From: Cellulomonas sp. URHE0023
GTDB taxonomy: Bacteria > Actinomycetota > Actinomycetes > Actinomycetales > Cellulomonadaceae
Assembly (NCBI RefSeq): GCF_000688475.1
Contig: NZ_JIAN01000006.1
Location: 186,001 to 250,000, forward strand
DNA: 64,000 nt
Reading direction: 5' to 3'
The notes below the pieces were generated by a model. That model saw only the letters and a list, made by a program, of their open reading frames with translations, had not been told where the DNA came from and did no database searches. This document shows, piece by piece, positions 32,465-41,186 of this stretch. The stretch's first letter is position 1, and every line of letters starts with the position of its first letter. Made by a program: the position numbers and the translations under genes.

Positions 32465-34971
32465 CCGAGACCCGACCCACGCCCACCCGCCGGCTACCCG
32501 CGGCAGGTCGCCCGGTGCCGGTGTCGACCTACCGCGTGCAGCTCGGCCCAGACCTGACCCTGCACGACGTGGCCGACCGGGTGCCCTACCTGGCGTCGCT
32601 CGGAGTGACCCATGTCTACCTCTCGCCCATCCTGCGGGCCGCGCCCGGATCGACCCACGGGTACGACGTGGTCGCCCACGACGAGATCGAGCCCGCGCTC
32701 GGTGGGCGACCCGCCCTGGACCACCTGGCCACGGTCGCCCACGCCGCGGGGCTCGGGCTGGTCCTCGACATCGTGCCCAACCACATGGCCGTACCGACGC
32801 CCGTCTGGCACAACCGCGCGCTGTGGTCCGTCCTCTCGGAGGGCTCCGACTCCCCGTACGCCGAGTGGTTCGACGTCGACTGGTCGGCAGGCGACGGGGC
32901 CGTGCTCATGCCCGTGCTGGGTGACCGGATCGGCGCCGTCCTCGGCCGCGACGAGCTCCAGCTCGCCGAGGTCGAGGTTCCCGGCGAGGGCCTGCGGACG
33001 GTCCTTCGCTACTACGACCACGTGTTCCCCGTCCGGCCGGGCACCGAGAACCTCTCCCTCGCCGAGCTGGTCGAGCGCCAGCACTACCGCCTCGCGTACT
33101 GGCGGGTGGCGGACGAGGAGCTCAACTACCGGCGGTTCTTCGACGTCGGCACCCTGCTGGCCGTCCGGGTCGAGCACCCCGACGTGTTCGACGCGACGCA
33201 CCGGCTCGTCCTGGAGCTGCTCGCCGACGGCGTGATCGACGGCCTCCGGATCGACCATCCCGACGGCCTGGCGGACCCGGCGGGCTACCTCGCGCGGTTG
33301 CGCGACGCGTCGGGCGGGGCGTGGGTGGTCGTCGAGAAGATCCTCGAGGGTGACGAGACCCTGCCGGCCGACTGGGACACCGCAGGCACCACGGGCTACG
33401 AGGCCCTCTGGAGGATCCAGCAGACGTTCGTGGACCCCGGCGGTGCAGCCGTGCTGGATGCCGTCATGCACCGCATCACGGGCGACACCTCGGACGCCTT
33501 CCCCGGGATCGCCGAGGACGCCAAACGCGAGATCGTGGACGGACCGCTGTATGCCGAGGTGAACCGCCTGACCTCGCTGGCCGCAGGGATCTGCCACGAC
33601 GACCTCCGCCTGCGCGACCACACCTGGCGCGCGGTCGAGGACTGCCTCACCGAGCTCGTCGTGGCGTTCGACCGCTACCGGGCCTACGTGGTCCCAGGCG
33701 AGCCCGTGCACCCTGAGTCGCTCGACGTCCTCCAGACGGCCGCTGAGCACGCCCGCCGAAGGCTGCCACCCGAGCGAGCCGCCACCATGGACGTCGTCGT
33801 CGACCTGCTCCTCGGGCGTGAGGTGGGCAGCGCGGGACAGACACGCACCCCACGGCGTGAAGAGCTCATCGTCCGCTTCCAGCAGACCTGCGGCGCGGTC
33901 ATGGCCAAGGGCGTGGAGGACACCGCGTTCTACCGTTGGACGCAGCTCGTGAGCCTGTGCGAGGTGGGTGGGGCGCCCGAGCAGTTCGCCCTCACACCCA
34001 CCGACCTGTCGGCCTGGGCGTCCCGGATGCAGGTGTCGTCTCCGCTCGGCATGACGACGCTGTCCACGCACGACACCAAGCGCGGTGAGGACACCCGGTC
34101 GAGGCTCGGGGTGCTCAGCGAGCTGCCCCGGGAGTGGTCATTGCTCGTCGACCGGCTCAGGGCGGCCACCGCGCCGTACCGCAGCGCGCTGCTCGACGGC
34201 CGGACCGAGTACCTCCTGTGGCAGACGCTCGCGGGCACCTGGACGGAGCGCGGCCCGATCAGCGAGGACCGTCTGGTGCAGTACCTGACCAAGGCGGTGC
34301 GCGAGGCCAAGTCACGCACCACGTGGATCGCGCCCGACGATCCGTACGAGCAGGCGGTGCTGGGGGCGGCGCGCCAGGCGCTCGTCGACCCGCAGGTGAT
34401 CGCGCTGTTCAGCGAGTGGGAGATCCGGACTCGTCCGGCCGTGCGGGCCGCGACCCTCGGCACCAAGCTGGTCCAGCTCACGCTGCCCGGCGTCGCCGAC
34501 GTCTACCAGGGCACCGAGGTCCCCGACCCCGTCCTCGTGGACCCCGACAACCGCCGGTTCGTGGATGTCGCACCGCTGGCCGCGCGGCTGGTCCGGCTCG
34601 ACGACGGCGCCGGTCCGCGCGACCTTGCCGACGAGAAGCTGCTCGTGACCTCCCGGGCGCTGCGTCTGCGGAACGACCTGCCGGAGGCCTTCGTCGGGCC
34701 GTCGGCCGGGTTCCTGCCCCTGGCTCACTCCTCGGGCCACTCGCTGACCTACGCCCGGACCGTCGACGGCGAGCCGCAGGTCGCCGTGGTCGCGACACGC
34801 CTGGCGGCGGCCGTCGACAGGCTCGGTGGCTGGGCCGACCACACCGTCGCACTGCCGGGCGCGGACTGGTTCGACGTGCTGACCGAGCGTCCGGTGAGCG
34901 GTGGCGTGGTCGACGTCGCCGACGTCCTGGACCGGTTGCCCGTCGCTCTGCTCGTGCGGGCCGCGGTCTGA
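32461..34971 (+). CDS. treY: Malto-oligosyltrehalose synthase
   Basis: 836 residues. GH13: STYRVQLGPDLTLHD opens it, HGYDVVAHDEIEPALGG follows, then IDGLRIDHPDGLADP (nucleophile) and VVVEKILEGDETLP (acid/base). The TreY-specific STHDTKRGEDTRSRL comes later. It rearranges the reducing-end alpha-1,4 bond of maltooligosaccharides to alpha-1,1, making maltooligosyltrehalose. It takes debranched chains from GlgX and passes product to TreZ. ATG 32461 overlaps the glgX stop. The treZ ATG overlaps its own TGA (TGATG at 34969-34973). Three enzymes in this order make free trehalose from glycogen, a typical osmoprotectant and storage route in actinobacteria. Confidence 0.97.
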   Translation: MTETRPTPTRRLPAAGRPVPVSTYRVQLGPDLTLHDVADRVPYLASLGVTHVYLSPILRAAPGSTHGYDVVAHDEIEPALGGRPALDHLATVAHAAGLGLVLDIVPNHMAVPTPVWHNRALWSVLSEGSDSPYAEWFDVDWSAGDGAVLMPVLGDRIGAVLGRDELQLAEVEVPGEGLRTVLRYYDHVFPVRPGTENLSLAELVERQHYRLAYWRVADEELNYRRFFDVGTLLAVRVEHPDVFDATHRLVLELLADGVIDGLRIDHPDGLADPAGYLARLRDASGGAWVVVEKILEGDETLPADWDTAGTTGYEALWRIQQTFVDPGGAAVLDAVMHRITGDTSDAFPGIAEDAKREIVDGPLYAEVNRLTSLAAGICHDDLRLRDHTWRAVEDCLTELVVAFDRYRAYVVPGEPVHPESLDVLQTAAEHARRRLPPERAATMDVVVDLLLGREVGSAGQTRTPRREELIVRFQQTCGAVMAKGVEDTAFYRWTQLVSLCEVGGAPEQFALTPTDLSAWASRMQVSSPLGMTTLSTHDTKRGEDTRSRLGVLSELPREWSLLVDRLRAATAPYRSALLDGRTEYLLWQTLAGTWTERGPISEDRLVQYLTKAVREAKSRTTWIAPDDPYEQAVLGAARQALVDPQVIALFSEWEIRTRPAVRAATLGTKLVQLTLPGVADVYQGTEVPDPVLVDPDNRRFVDVAPLAARLVRLDDGAGPRDLADEKLLVTSRALRLRNDLPEAFVGPSAGFLPLAHSSGHSLTYARTVDGEPQVAVVATRLAAAVDRLGGWADHTVALPGADWFDVLTERPVSGGVVDVADVLDRLPVALLVRAAV

Positions 34972-36752
34972 TGCGCCCTCGTGCCTGGGCGCCGTCGGCT
35001 CAGCGGGTGGACCTGGTGCTCGGTTCAGCCCGCATCCCGATGACGTCCGGCACGGGCGGCTGGTGGGGCACCGACCTCGACCTGGAGGACGGGACCGACT
35101 ACGCGTTCGCCGTCGACGCGGGTGACCCGCGCCCCGACCCGCGGTCCCGCTGGCAGCCGCAGGGTGTCCACGGTCCGAGCCGGGCCTTCGACACGGCGGA
35201 GTTCAACTGGACCGACGCGGGATGGCCGGGGGTGGACGTGCGCGGGCGCGTGACCTACGAGCTGCATATCGGCACCTTCACGTCCGAGGGCACGCTGGAT
35301 GCCGCGGTCGAGCACCTCGACGACCTGGTGTCGCTCGGCGTCGACCTGGTCGAGGTCATGCCGGTCGCCCCGTTCAACGGTGTCCGCGGCTGGGGCTACG
35401 ACGGCGTCGCTGCCTACGCCGTGCACGATCCCTACGGCGGTCCGGCGGCGCTCCAGCGGTTCGTCGACGCCGCGCACTTCCGCGGTCTGGGCGTCTGCCT
35501 GGACGTCGTCTACAACCACCTCGGCCCGTCCGGCAACTACCTCGCGGAGTTCGGGCCGTACTTCACCGACGAGCACGAGACGCCGTGGGGCGCCGCGGTC
35601 AACCTCGCAGAACCCGAGGTACGGCGGTGGGTGATCGACAGCGCCCTCCAGTGGTTCCGTGACTTCCGCATGGACGCCCTGCGCCTGGACGCGGTGCACG
35701 CCCTGATCGACGACTCCCCCGTGCACGTGCTGTCCGAGCTGTCCGACGAGGTCGCTGCACTGTCACAGACCCTGGGCCGGCCCCTGTCGCTGGTGGCTGA
35801 GACGGACCTCAACGACGTCGTCTCCGTGACCCCGACCGCGTCGGGGGGTTGGGGCATGACCGCGCAGTGGGCCGACGACGTCCACCACGCCGTGCACGCC
35901 CTGGTCACCGGGGAGCGGCACGGCTACTACGTCGACTTCGGCACCCCCGAGGTGCTGCGCAAGGCGATGACCGGGGTGTTCGTGCACGACGGCACCTTCT
36001 CGACGTTCCGCGGCCGGAACTGGGGCAGACCGGTGCCTTCGTCGACCGACGGTCACCGGTTCGTCGTAGCGGCCTCGACGCACGACCAGGTGGGCAACCG
36101 AGCCCTCGGTGACCGCCCGTCAGCCCGGCTCGCCCCGGGCGCCCTGGCCGCCGAGGCGGCCCTGATCCTGCTGTCACCGTTCACGCCGATGCTGTTCATG
36201 GGCGAGGAGTGGGGCTCGCGCACACCGTGGCAGTTCTTCACCGACCACCCGGAGCCGGAGCTGGCGGCGGCGGTCCGGGAAGGTCGACGCCGCGAGTTCG
36301 GGGGGCATGGCTGGGAAGCCCTCTACGGGCGCGAGATCGAGGTCCCCGACCCTCAGGCGCTCTCGACGTTCGAGGCGTCGGTCGTGACCCGGGACGAGCT
36401 CGACCTGACCGAGCACGCCCGGCTGCAGGACTGGTACAGGACCCTGATCGCGCTGCGCCGGTCCGTCCCCGACCTCGCTACCGGTGACCTGCGAGCAACG
36501 GATCTCGTCTCCGGCGGCGCCTCCGAGGAGGCGCAGTCGGCCCCGTGGGACGGCTGGATGGTCGTGCATCGCGGAAATGCCCGCGTCGTCATCAACCTCT
36601 CCGGCGAGGAGGTGGCAGTCCCTGTGCGAACCGACCGGCCGCTCGCCCTCGTCGCCTCGTGGGACACCGCGTCGGTCGAGCACACGACCGACGGCGCTGC
36701 GCGCGTGCTCATGGCGCCGCAGTCGGTGGCCGTGCTGGCGCTCCCGGGCTGA
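34971..36752 (+). CDS. treZ: Malto-oligosyltrehalose trehalohydrolase
   Basis: 593 residues. It has an N-terminal beta-sandwich domain, then GH13 with YELHIGTFTSEGTLDAA, VDLVEVMPVAPFNGVRGWGYDGV, VVYNHLGPSGNY, MDALRLDAVHAL (nucleophile) and LVAETDLND (acid). STHDQVGNRALGDR is the TreZ substrate loop. It hydrolyses the alpha-1,4 bond next to the trehalose end, releasing trehalose and shortening the chain. It is the last gene of the glgX-treY-treZ unit and convergent with the YqeY gene (45 bp apart). I see no strong hairpin in that short gap. Confidence 0.96.
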   Translation: MRPRAWAPSAQRVDLVLGSARIPMTSGTGGWWGTDLDLEDGTDYAFAVDAGDPRPDPRSRWQPQGVHGPSRAFDTAEFNWTDAGWPGVDVRGRVTYELHIGTFTSEGTLDAAVEHLDDLVSLGVDLVEVMPVAPFNGVRGWGYDGVAAYAVHDPYGGPAALQRFVDAAHFRGLGVCLDVVYNHLGPSGNYLAEFGPYFTDEHETPWGAAVNLAEPEVRRWVIDSALQWFRDFRMDALRLDAVHALIDDSPVHVLSELSDEVAALSQTLGRPLSLVAETDLNDVVSVTPTASGGWGMTAQWADDVHHAVHALVTGERHGYYVDFGTPEVLRKAMTGVFVHDGTFSTFRGRNWGRPVPSSTDGHRFVVAASTHDQVGNRALGDRPSARLAPGALAAEAALILLSPFTPMLFMGEEWGSRTPWQFFTDHPEPELAAAVREGRRREFGGHGWEALYGREIEVPDPQALSTFEASVVTRDELDLTEHARLQDWYRTLIALRRSVPDLATGDLRATDLVSGGASEEAQSAPWDGWMVVHRGNARVVINLSGEEVAVPVRTDRPLALVASWDTASVEHTTDGAARVLMAPQSVAVLALPG

Positions 36753-36797
36753 GACCTACCGACCGCGACACACCCTGCCGAACGCGACCGCTCTCGA

Positions 36798-37256
36798 TCA
36801 CCCGGCGAGCGCCGAGCGCACCAGCGCTGAGAGCTTCTTGCCATCGGCAGCGGTGCCCACGCGAGCCGTGGCCTCCTTCATGACGCCTCCCATGTCGCGG
36901 ATGCTCGTCGCCCCCACCGATGCGATCACGTCCTGGACGAGGGTCGCCAGCTCGTCGTCGGACAGCTGCGCGGGCAGGTAGCTCTCGACGGCGACGGCCT
37001 CGCGGGTCTCGACGTCGGCACGCTCGGTGGCGCCCGCGTCGGTGTAGATCTGCGCGCTCTCCCGGCGCTTCTTGACCTCCCGAGCCAGCACCTTGAGCAC
37101 GTCGTCCTCGGAGAGCTCCTTGACGGCGGGACCGGCCTTCTCCTCGGCGCGGACGGCACCGATGACCTGGCGCAGGATGCTGGTGCGGTCGGTGTCCCTG
37201 GCCTTCATGGCGGTGGTCAGGTCGGCGGTCAGTCGGTCGAGGGTCTCGGAGCTCAT
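36798..37256 (-). CDS. GatB/YqeY-domain protein
   Basis: 152 residues, all-helical. LTTAMKARDTDRTSILRQVIGAV and VAVESYLPAQLSDDELATLV are the conserved blocks, and IRDMGGVMKEATARVGTAADGKKLSALVRS ends it. The family resembles the C-terminal tRNA-binding module of GatB amidotransferases. The stand-alone YqeY forms have no settled function. ATG 37256 is chosen because the conserved domain starts there. It is 47 bp downstream of zapE on the same strand, so the two may be cotranscribed. Confidence 0.9.
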   Translation of the reverse strand: MSSETLDRLTADLTTAMKARDTDRTSILRQVIGAVRAEEKAGPAVKELSEDDVLKVLAREVKKRRESAQIYTDAGATERADVETREAVAVESYLPAQLSDDELATLVQDVIASVGATSIRDMGGVMKEATARVGTAADGKKLSALVRSALAG

Positions 37257-37302
37257 GCCGCCATCGTGCCCGCAAGTGCCGCCTCGTGCAGAGACATCGC
37301 GC

Positions 37303-38331
37303 CTACAGGAGCGCAGCACCGTCCGCCGCGAGGGACCCGAGGCGCGACAGCGCCCGGTAATACTTCTTGCGGTAGCCCCCGGCGAGCATGTCCGCGGAGA
37401 ACAGGTTGCGCTCCCCCGAGCCGCCGAGCAGGACGGGCACGTCCCGGTCGTACAGCCGGTCGACGAGCACGACCAGGCGTAGGGCGACGTCCTGCGTCGG
37501 CACGGGTCCCACGGCCGTCAGCCCGACGAGGCCGACGCCGTCGAGGAGCGCGCCGTACCGGGACGGGTGGACGGTCCCGAGGTGCGCGAGCAGGGTGCCG
37601 AAGTCGTCGAGGGTGGCATCCGGACGCTCCGCGACGGCCGCTCGGACGTCGGAGTCACGCAGGCCGGAGGCATCGGTGACCAGGGAGCGGTGCCGGTAGT
37701 CGTCCCCGTCGACGCGCAGCACCTCGAACCGCGCAGACAGGGCCTGGATCTCACGCATGAAGTCGTCGGCGGCGAACCGGCCCTCGCCCAGGGCGTCCGG
37801 CAACGTGTTCGACGTGGCGGCGAGCGCGACGCCGCGGTCGGCGAGCTCACGCAGGAGACGTGACATGAGCACCGTGTCACCGGGGTCGTCGAGCTCGAAC
37901 TCGTCGATGCACACGAGGCGGCGGGCTGCCAGGGCGTCGACCGTGGGCAGGAACCCGAGGGCGCCGACGAGGTTCGTGTACTCGACGAAGGTCCCGTAGG
38001 CGGCGTCCCCCACCGCGCGGGCGAGCGAGGTGAGCAGGTGGGTCTTGCCGACGCCGAACCCACCGTCCAGGTAGACCGCGGGGGGTGCCGCCTTCTTGCG
38101 CCACCACGTGCCGCGGCGGCCGGTGATCTGCCCGGCAACCTGCGAGAGCCGCTCGACCGCGGCACGCTGCGACGGGTGCGCAGCGTCCGGGCGGTAGGTG
38201 TTGAACGACTCGTCGGCGAAGTGCCGCGGCGGGACCAGCTCGGCGAGCAGCCGTTCTGTCGGGACGTGTGGCCGCCGGTCGGCCAGCGAGGCGGGCGACG
38301 CGTCGACTTCTCGGGAGTCAGGCACGGGCAC
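37303..38331 (-). CDS. zapE: AFG1/ZapE-type AAA+ ATPase
   Basis: 342 residues. Walker A is LDGGFGVGKTHLL (about residue 91), Walker B is LVCIDEFELDDPGD, and SNTLPDAL lies near sensor 1. The N-terminus contains FNTYRPDAAHPSQRAAV, and LLGGSGERNLFSADMLAGGYRKKYYRALSRL closes the protein, as in the Lace1/AFG1 family. ZapE is linked to cell division under stress in E. coli, and mitochondrial relatives act in protein turnover. The function here is inferred. The start is GTG 38331, about 160 bp from the cysteine-operon leader on the other strand. Confidence 0.92.
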   Translation of the reverse strand: MPVPDSREVDASPASLADRRPHVPTERLLAELVPPRHFADESFNTYRPDAAHPSQRAAVERLSQVAGQITGRRGTWWRKKAAPPAVYLDGGFGVGKTHLLTSLARAVGDAAYGTFVEYTNLVGALGFLPTVDALAARRLVCIDEFELDDPGDTVLMSRLLRELADRGVALAATSNTLPDALGEGRFAADDFMREIQALSARFEVLRVDGDDYRHRSLVTDASGLRDSDVRAAVAERPDATLDDFGTLLAHLGTVHPSRYGALLDGVGLVGLTAVGPVPTQDVALRLVVLVDRLYDRDVPVLLGGSGERNLFSADMLAGGYRKKYYRALSRLGSLAADGAALL

Positions 38332-38494
38332 GAGGACGGAGCCTACGCGGGATCGCCCGAGAGGCTAATTCCGACTGGATCAGACGGCTTTTAGCGCGGA
38401 CCCGTGCGCATGTCCATATGCCGGTAGCAGCATCTCAGATGTCGGAACGGCCCTCCCGCGCGGGCCCACCGTCAGTCATCCTCGGGGGGTGAAC

Positions 38495-38575
38495 ATGTCC
38501 GGGACGCTCGCCTGTCGGTGCACCTGCGCCGCCGCGGCCCTGAGCATGCGCTGCTGCTGTCCGCGGAGCAACTGA
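38495..38575 (+). CDS. Polycysteine leader peptide (putative cysteine attenuator)
   Basis: 26 codons from ATG 38495 to TGA 38575, preceded by a GGGGGGTG ribosome binding site at 38484-38491. Its six cysteines fall in two clusters: C-R-C-T-C at residues 7-11 and C-C-C at 20-22 just before the stop. This is far beyond chance for a 26-residue peptide and matches polycysteine leader ORFs upstream of sulfur-assimilation operons in mycobacteria. There, ribosome stalling at Cys codons under cysteine limitation raises downstream expression. The sulfite reductase start is 102 bp after the stop. The 102-base spacer has short complementary segments (CTCGGG at 38592, CCCGAG at 38626). The attenuation mechanism itself is inferred. 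Confidence 0.85.
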   Translation: MSGTLACRCTCAAAALSMRCCCPRSN

Positions 38576-38677
38576 CCCCGCCCACGTCCCCCTCGGGCGC
38601 GCGGTCTGCGTCCGATCGCCGCTCCCCCGAGCGCTGGGTGCAGCCGTACGGCCATGTTCAACCGGAGGTAGCGCCCT

Positions 38678-40336
38678 ATGGCGCAGACCAGGATCGCCCC
38701 ACCCGCGGCTCGTCCCGAGGGCCAGTGGGCGTTCGACCAGAAGGAACCCCTGAACGGCAACGAGCTGTTCAAGCAGCAGGACGACGCCCTGAACGTCCGA
38801 CAGCGGATCGAGGACGTCTACTCCCGTGAGGGCTTCGCGAGCATCGCGCCCGAGGACCTGCGCGGACGGATGCGCTGGTGGGGGCTCTACACGCAGCGCA
38901 AGCCCGGCATCGACGGCGGCAAGACGGCCACACTCGAGCCGCACGAGCTGGACGACGAGTACTTCATGCTCCGCGTCCGTTGCGACGGCGGCGCCCTGAG
39001 CCTGCTGCAGCTGCGCACGATCGCCGACATCTCGGTCGAGTTCGGCCGCGGGACCGCGGACGTCACGGACCGGCAGAACATCCAGCTGCACTGGATCCGG
39101 ATCGAGGACGTCCCCGAGATCTGGCGGCGGCTCGAGGCCGTCGGGCTGAGCACCCAGGAGGCCTGCGGCGACTGCCCGCGCGTCGTCCTCGGGTCGCCGG
39201 TCGCCGGCGTCGCCGCCGACGAGATCATCGACGGCACCCCCGCGGTCCGCGCGATCGTCGACAACTACATCGGCGACCCGCGGTTCTCCAACCTGCCGCG
39301 CAAGTTCAAGACCGCCATCAGCGGCTCGCCGCACCACGACGTGGCGCACGAGATCAACGACGTCGCGTTCGTCGGCGTGGTGCACCCCGAGCTCGGGCCG
39401 GGCTTCGACCTGTGGGTCGGCGGAGGACTGTCCACCAACCCGAAGCTCGGCGTCCGCCTCGGTGCGTTCGTCACCCTCGAGCAGATCCCCGACGTGTGGG
39501 TCGGCGTCGTCAGCATCTTCCGCGACTACGGGTACCGGCGCCTGCGCACCCGTGCACGCCTGAAGTTCCTCGTGGCCGACTGGGGCCCCGAGGTCTTCCG
39601 CCAGGTGCTGGAGGGCGAGTACCTCGGGTTCGCTCTCGAGGACGGTCCGGAGCCCCCGCCGCCACCCACCGGCAACCGGGACCACGTCGGCGTGCACCCG
39701 CAGAACGACGGCAACTTCTACATCGGCGTCGCGCCGACCGTCGGCCGCATCTCCGGCGAGCTGCTGCGCAACCTGGCGGACCTCGTCGAGACCGCAGGGT
39801 CGGACCGCGTCCGGCTGACCGTCGAGCAGAAGATCATCGTGCTGGACGTCGCCCCGGCGAAGGTGGACCCGCTCGTCGACGCCCTCGACGCGCTCGGGCT
39901 CCCGGTCCGACACGCGTCGATGTTCCGTCGAGGCACCATGGCGTGCACCGGCATCGAGTTCTGCAAGCTGGCCATCGTCGAGACCAAGGCGCGTGCCACG
40001 CACCTGATCGGCGAGCTGGAGAACCGGCTGCCCACCTTCGACCAGCCGATCACGATCAACCTCAACGGCTGCCCGAACTCGTGCGCCCGCATCCAGACGG
40101 CCGACATCGGGCTCAAGGGTGCTCTCGCGGGCGGCGAGGACGGCTACCAGGTCCACCTGGGCGGCGGTCTGGGCATGACGAGCGGGCTCGGGAAGACCCT
40201 GCGTGGCCTGCGCGTTCCCGCTGAGGAGCTGCCCGACTACGTCGAGCGTGTCGCGAAGAGGTTCGACGAGCAGCGCACCGAGGGCGAGCTGTTCGCCCAG
40301 TGGGTGCAGCGAGCCGACGAGGAGGACCTGCGATGA
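38678..40336 (+). CDS. sirA: Siroheme-dependent sulfite reductase (ferredoxin type)
   Basis: 552 residues. The siroheme/4Fe-4S motif is split as Cx5C (CTGIEFC) and Cx3C (NGCPNSCAR), the coupled cofactor site. DRQNIQLHW, SGSPHHDVAHEINDVAFVG and GLSTNPKLGVR are further ferredoxin-sulfite/nitrite reductase signatures. MRWWGLYTQRKPG near the N-terminus and ACGDCPR resemble the Tyr and Cys that form a cofactor-proximal crosslink in mycobacterial SirA. It reduces sulfite to sulfide with six electrons. Nitrite reductase is possible by sequence alone, but the cys operon context makes sulfite the substrate. GGAGG lies nine bases before ATG 38678. Its TGA overlaps the next start (ATGA). Confidence 0.93.
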   Translation: MAQTRIAPPAARPEGQWAFDQKEPLNGNELFKQQDDALNVRQRIEDVYSREGFASIAPEDLRGRMRWWGLYTQRKPGIDGGKTATLEPHELDDEYFMLRVRCDGGALSLLQLRTIADISVEFGRGTADVTDRQNIQLHWIRIEDVPEIWRRLEAVGLSTQEACGDCPRVVLGSPVAGVAADEIIDGTPAVRAIVDNYIGDPRFSNLPRKFKTAISGSPHHDVAHEINDVAFVGVVHPELGPGFDLWVGGGLSTNPKLGVRLGAFVTLEQIPDVWVGVVSIFRDYGYRRLRTRARLKFLVADWGPEVFRQVLEGEYLGFALEDGPEPPPPPTGNRDHVGVHPQNDGNFYIGVAPTVGRISGELLRNLADLVETAGSDRVRLTVEQKIIVLDVAPAKVDPLVDALDALGLPVRHASMFRRGTMACTGIEFCKLAIVETKARATHLIGELENRLPTFDQPITINLNGCPNSCARIQTADIGLKGALAGGEDGYQVHLGGGLGMTSGLGKTLRGLRVPAEELPDYVERVAKRFDEQRTEGELFAQWVQRADEEDLR

Positions 40337-40491
40337 GCGGAACATCCGGCGAGCGAGCGGTTCCGTACTACTGCCCGTTCTGCGCCAGCGAGGACCTCTG
40401 GCCCGCCGGCGAGACCCACGGCCAGTGGGAGTGCCGCTCGTGCACGCGCGCGTTCGCGCTCAAGTTCGTGGGGCTGGTGAGCCGCGCATGA
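40333..40491 (+). CDS. 52-residue zinc-ribbon protein between sirA and cysH
   Basis: Two knuckles, YYCPFC and ECRSC, form a Cys4 zinc ribbon across residues 14-37. The rest is short tails, ending FALKFVGLVSRA. ATG 40333 overlaps the sirA stop (ATGA), and its own TGA overlaps the cysH start (ATGA at 40488), so it is tightly built into the operon. Streptomyces-type actinobacteria carry a similar tiny Cys4 gene at this position. Its role is unknown. Possibilities are a zinc or redox sensor, or an assembly or electron-transfer aid for SirA or CysH. Confidence 0.8.
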   Translation: MSGTSGERAVPYYCPFCASEDLWPAGETHGQWECRSCTRAFALKFVGLVSRA

Positions 40492-41186
40492 GCACCCTGG
40501 ACACCGCAACCCTGCGCGAGCTCGCCGAGCAGGCAGGCCGCGACCTCGAGGGCGCCCACCCCGAGGAGATCATCGCCTGGGCCGCGCGCACGTTCGGTGA
40601 CGACCTGGTCGTCGCGTCGTCGATGGGCGACGAGATCCTCGTGCACATGGCCGCCAAGGCCGCGCCGGGCGTCAACGTGATCTTCCTGGACACCGGGTAC
40701 CACTTCGCCGAGACCATCGGCACGCGCGACTACTACGCCGAGTTCACGGACATCAAGCTGCTCACGATCCTTCCGGTGCGAACCGTGGCGGAGCAGGACG
40801 CCGAGCACGGCGAGAAGCTGCACGACCGTGACCCCAACCTGTGCTGCGCGCTGCGCAAGGTCGAGCCGCTCGAGCGTGGGCTCGCGCCGTACACGGCATG
40901 GGTCACCGGGATGCGCCGCGAGGACGCCCCGACCCGCACCGACATCACCGTCGTCGGGTGGGACGCCAAGCGCGACAAGGTCAAGCTCAACCCCCTGGCC
41001 GCCTGGACGCAGGCCGACGTCGACGCCTACGTGGCGGACAACAACGTCGTGCTCAACCCGTTGCGCCAGGCCGGGTACACATCGATCGGCTGCGCCCCGT
41101 GCACGCGTGCGGTGGCGCCCGGTGAGGACGCACGTGCCGGCCGCTGGTCCGGCACGGGCAAGATCGAATGCGGGTTGCACACGTGA
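40488..41186 (+). CDS. cysH: Adenylyl-sulfate (APS) reductase, 4Fe-4S type
   Basis: 232 residues. It shows the fold of the PAPS-reductase family: SSMGDEILVHMA, LDTGYHFAETI, and TGMRREDAPTR. Cysteine pairs LCCALRK and GCAPCTR are the 4Fe-4S ligands that mark the APS-reducing (assimilatory, plant/actinobacterial) form. The C-terminal ECGLHT carries the catalytic nucleophile Cys. The reaction is reduction of APS to sulfite and AMP using thioredoxin. No CysC (APS kinase) is present in the operon, which agrees with direct use of APS. ATG 40488 overlaps the previous gene. Its TGA overlaps the cysD GTG start. Confidence 0.94.
   Translation: MSTLDTATLRELAEQAGRDLEGAHPEEIIAWAARTFGDDLVVASSMGDEILVHMAAKAAPGVNVIFLDTGYHFAETIGTRDYYAEFTDIKLLTILPVRTVAEQDAEHGEKLHDRDPNLCCALRKVEPLERGLAPYTAWVTGMRREDAPTRTDITVVGWDAKRDKVKLNPLAAWTQADVDAYVADNNVVLNPLRQAGYTSIGCAPCTRAVAPGEDARAGRWSGTGKIECGLHT

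Noticed and set aside
38331..38494. SAM, cobalamin or other known riboswitch before the cysteine operon
   Set aside because: No conserved core of any class I know was found. The polycysteine ORF explains the region better.
38476..38772. Minus-strand 98-codon frame over the cysteine leader
   Set aside because: No ribosome binding site or family match, and opposite to a leader with clear Cys clustering.
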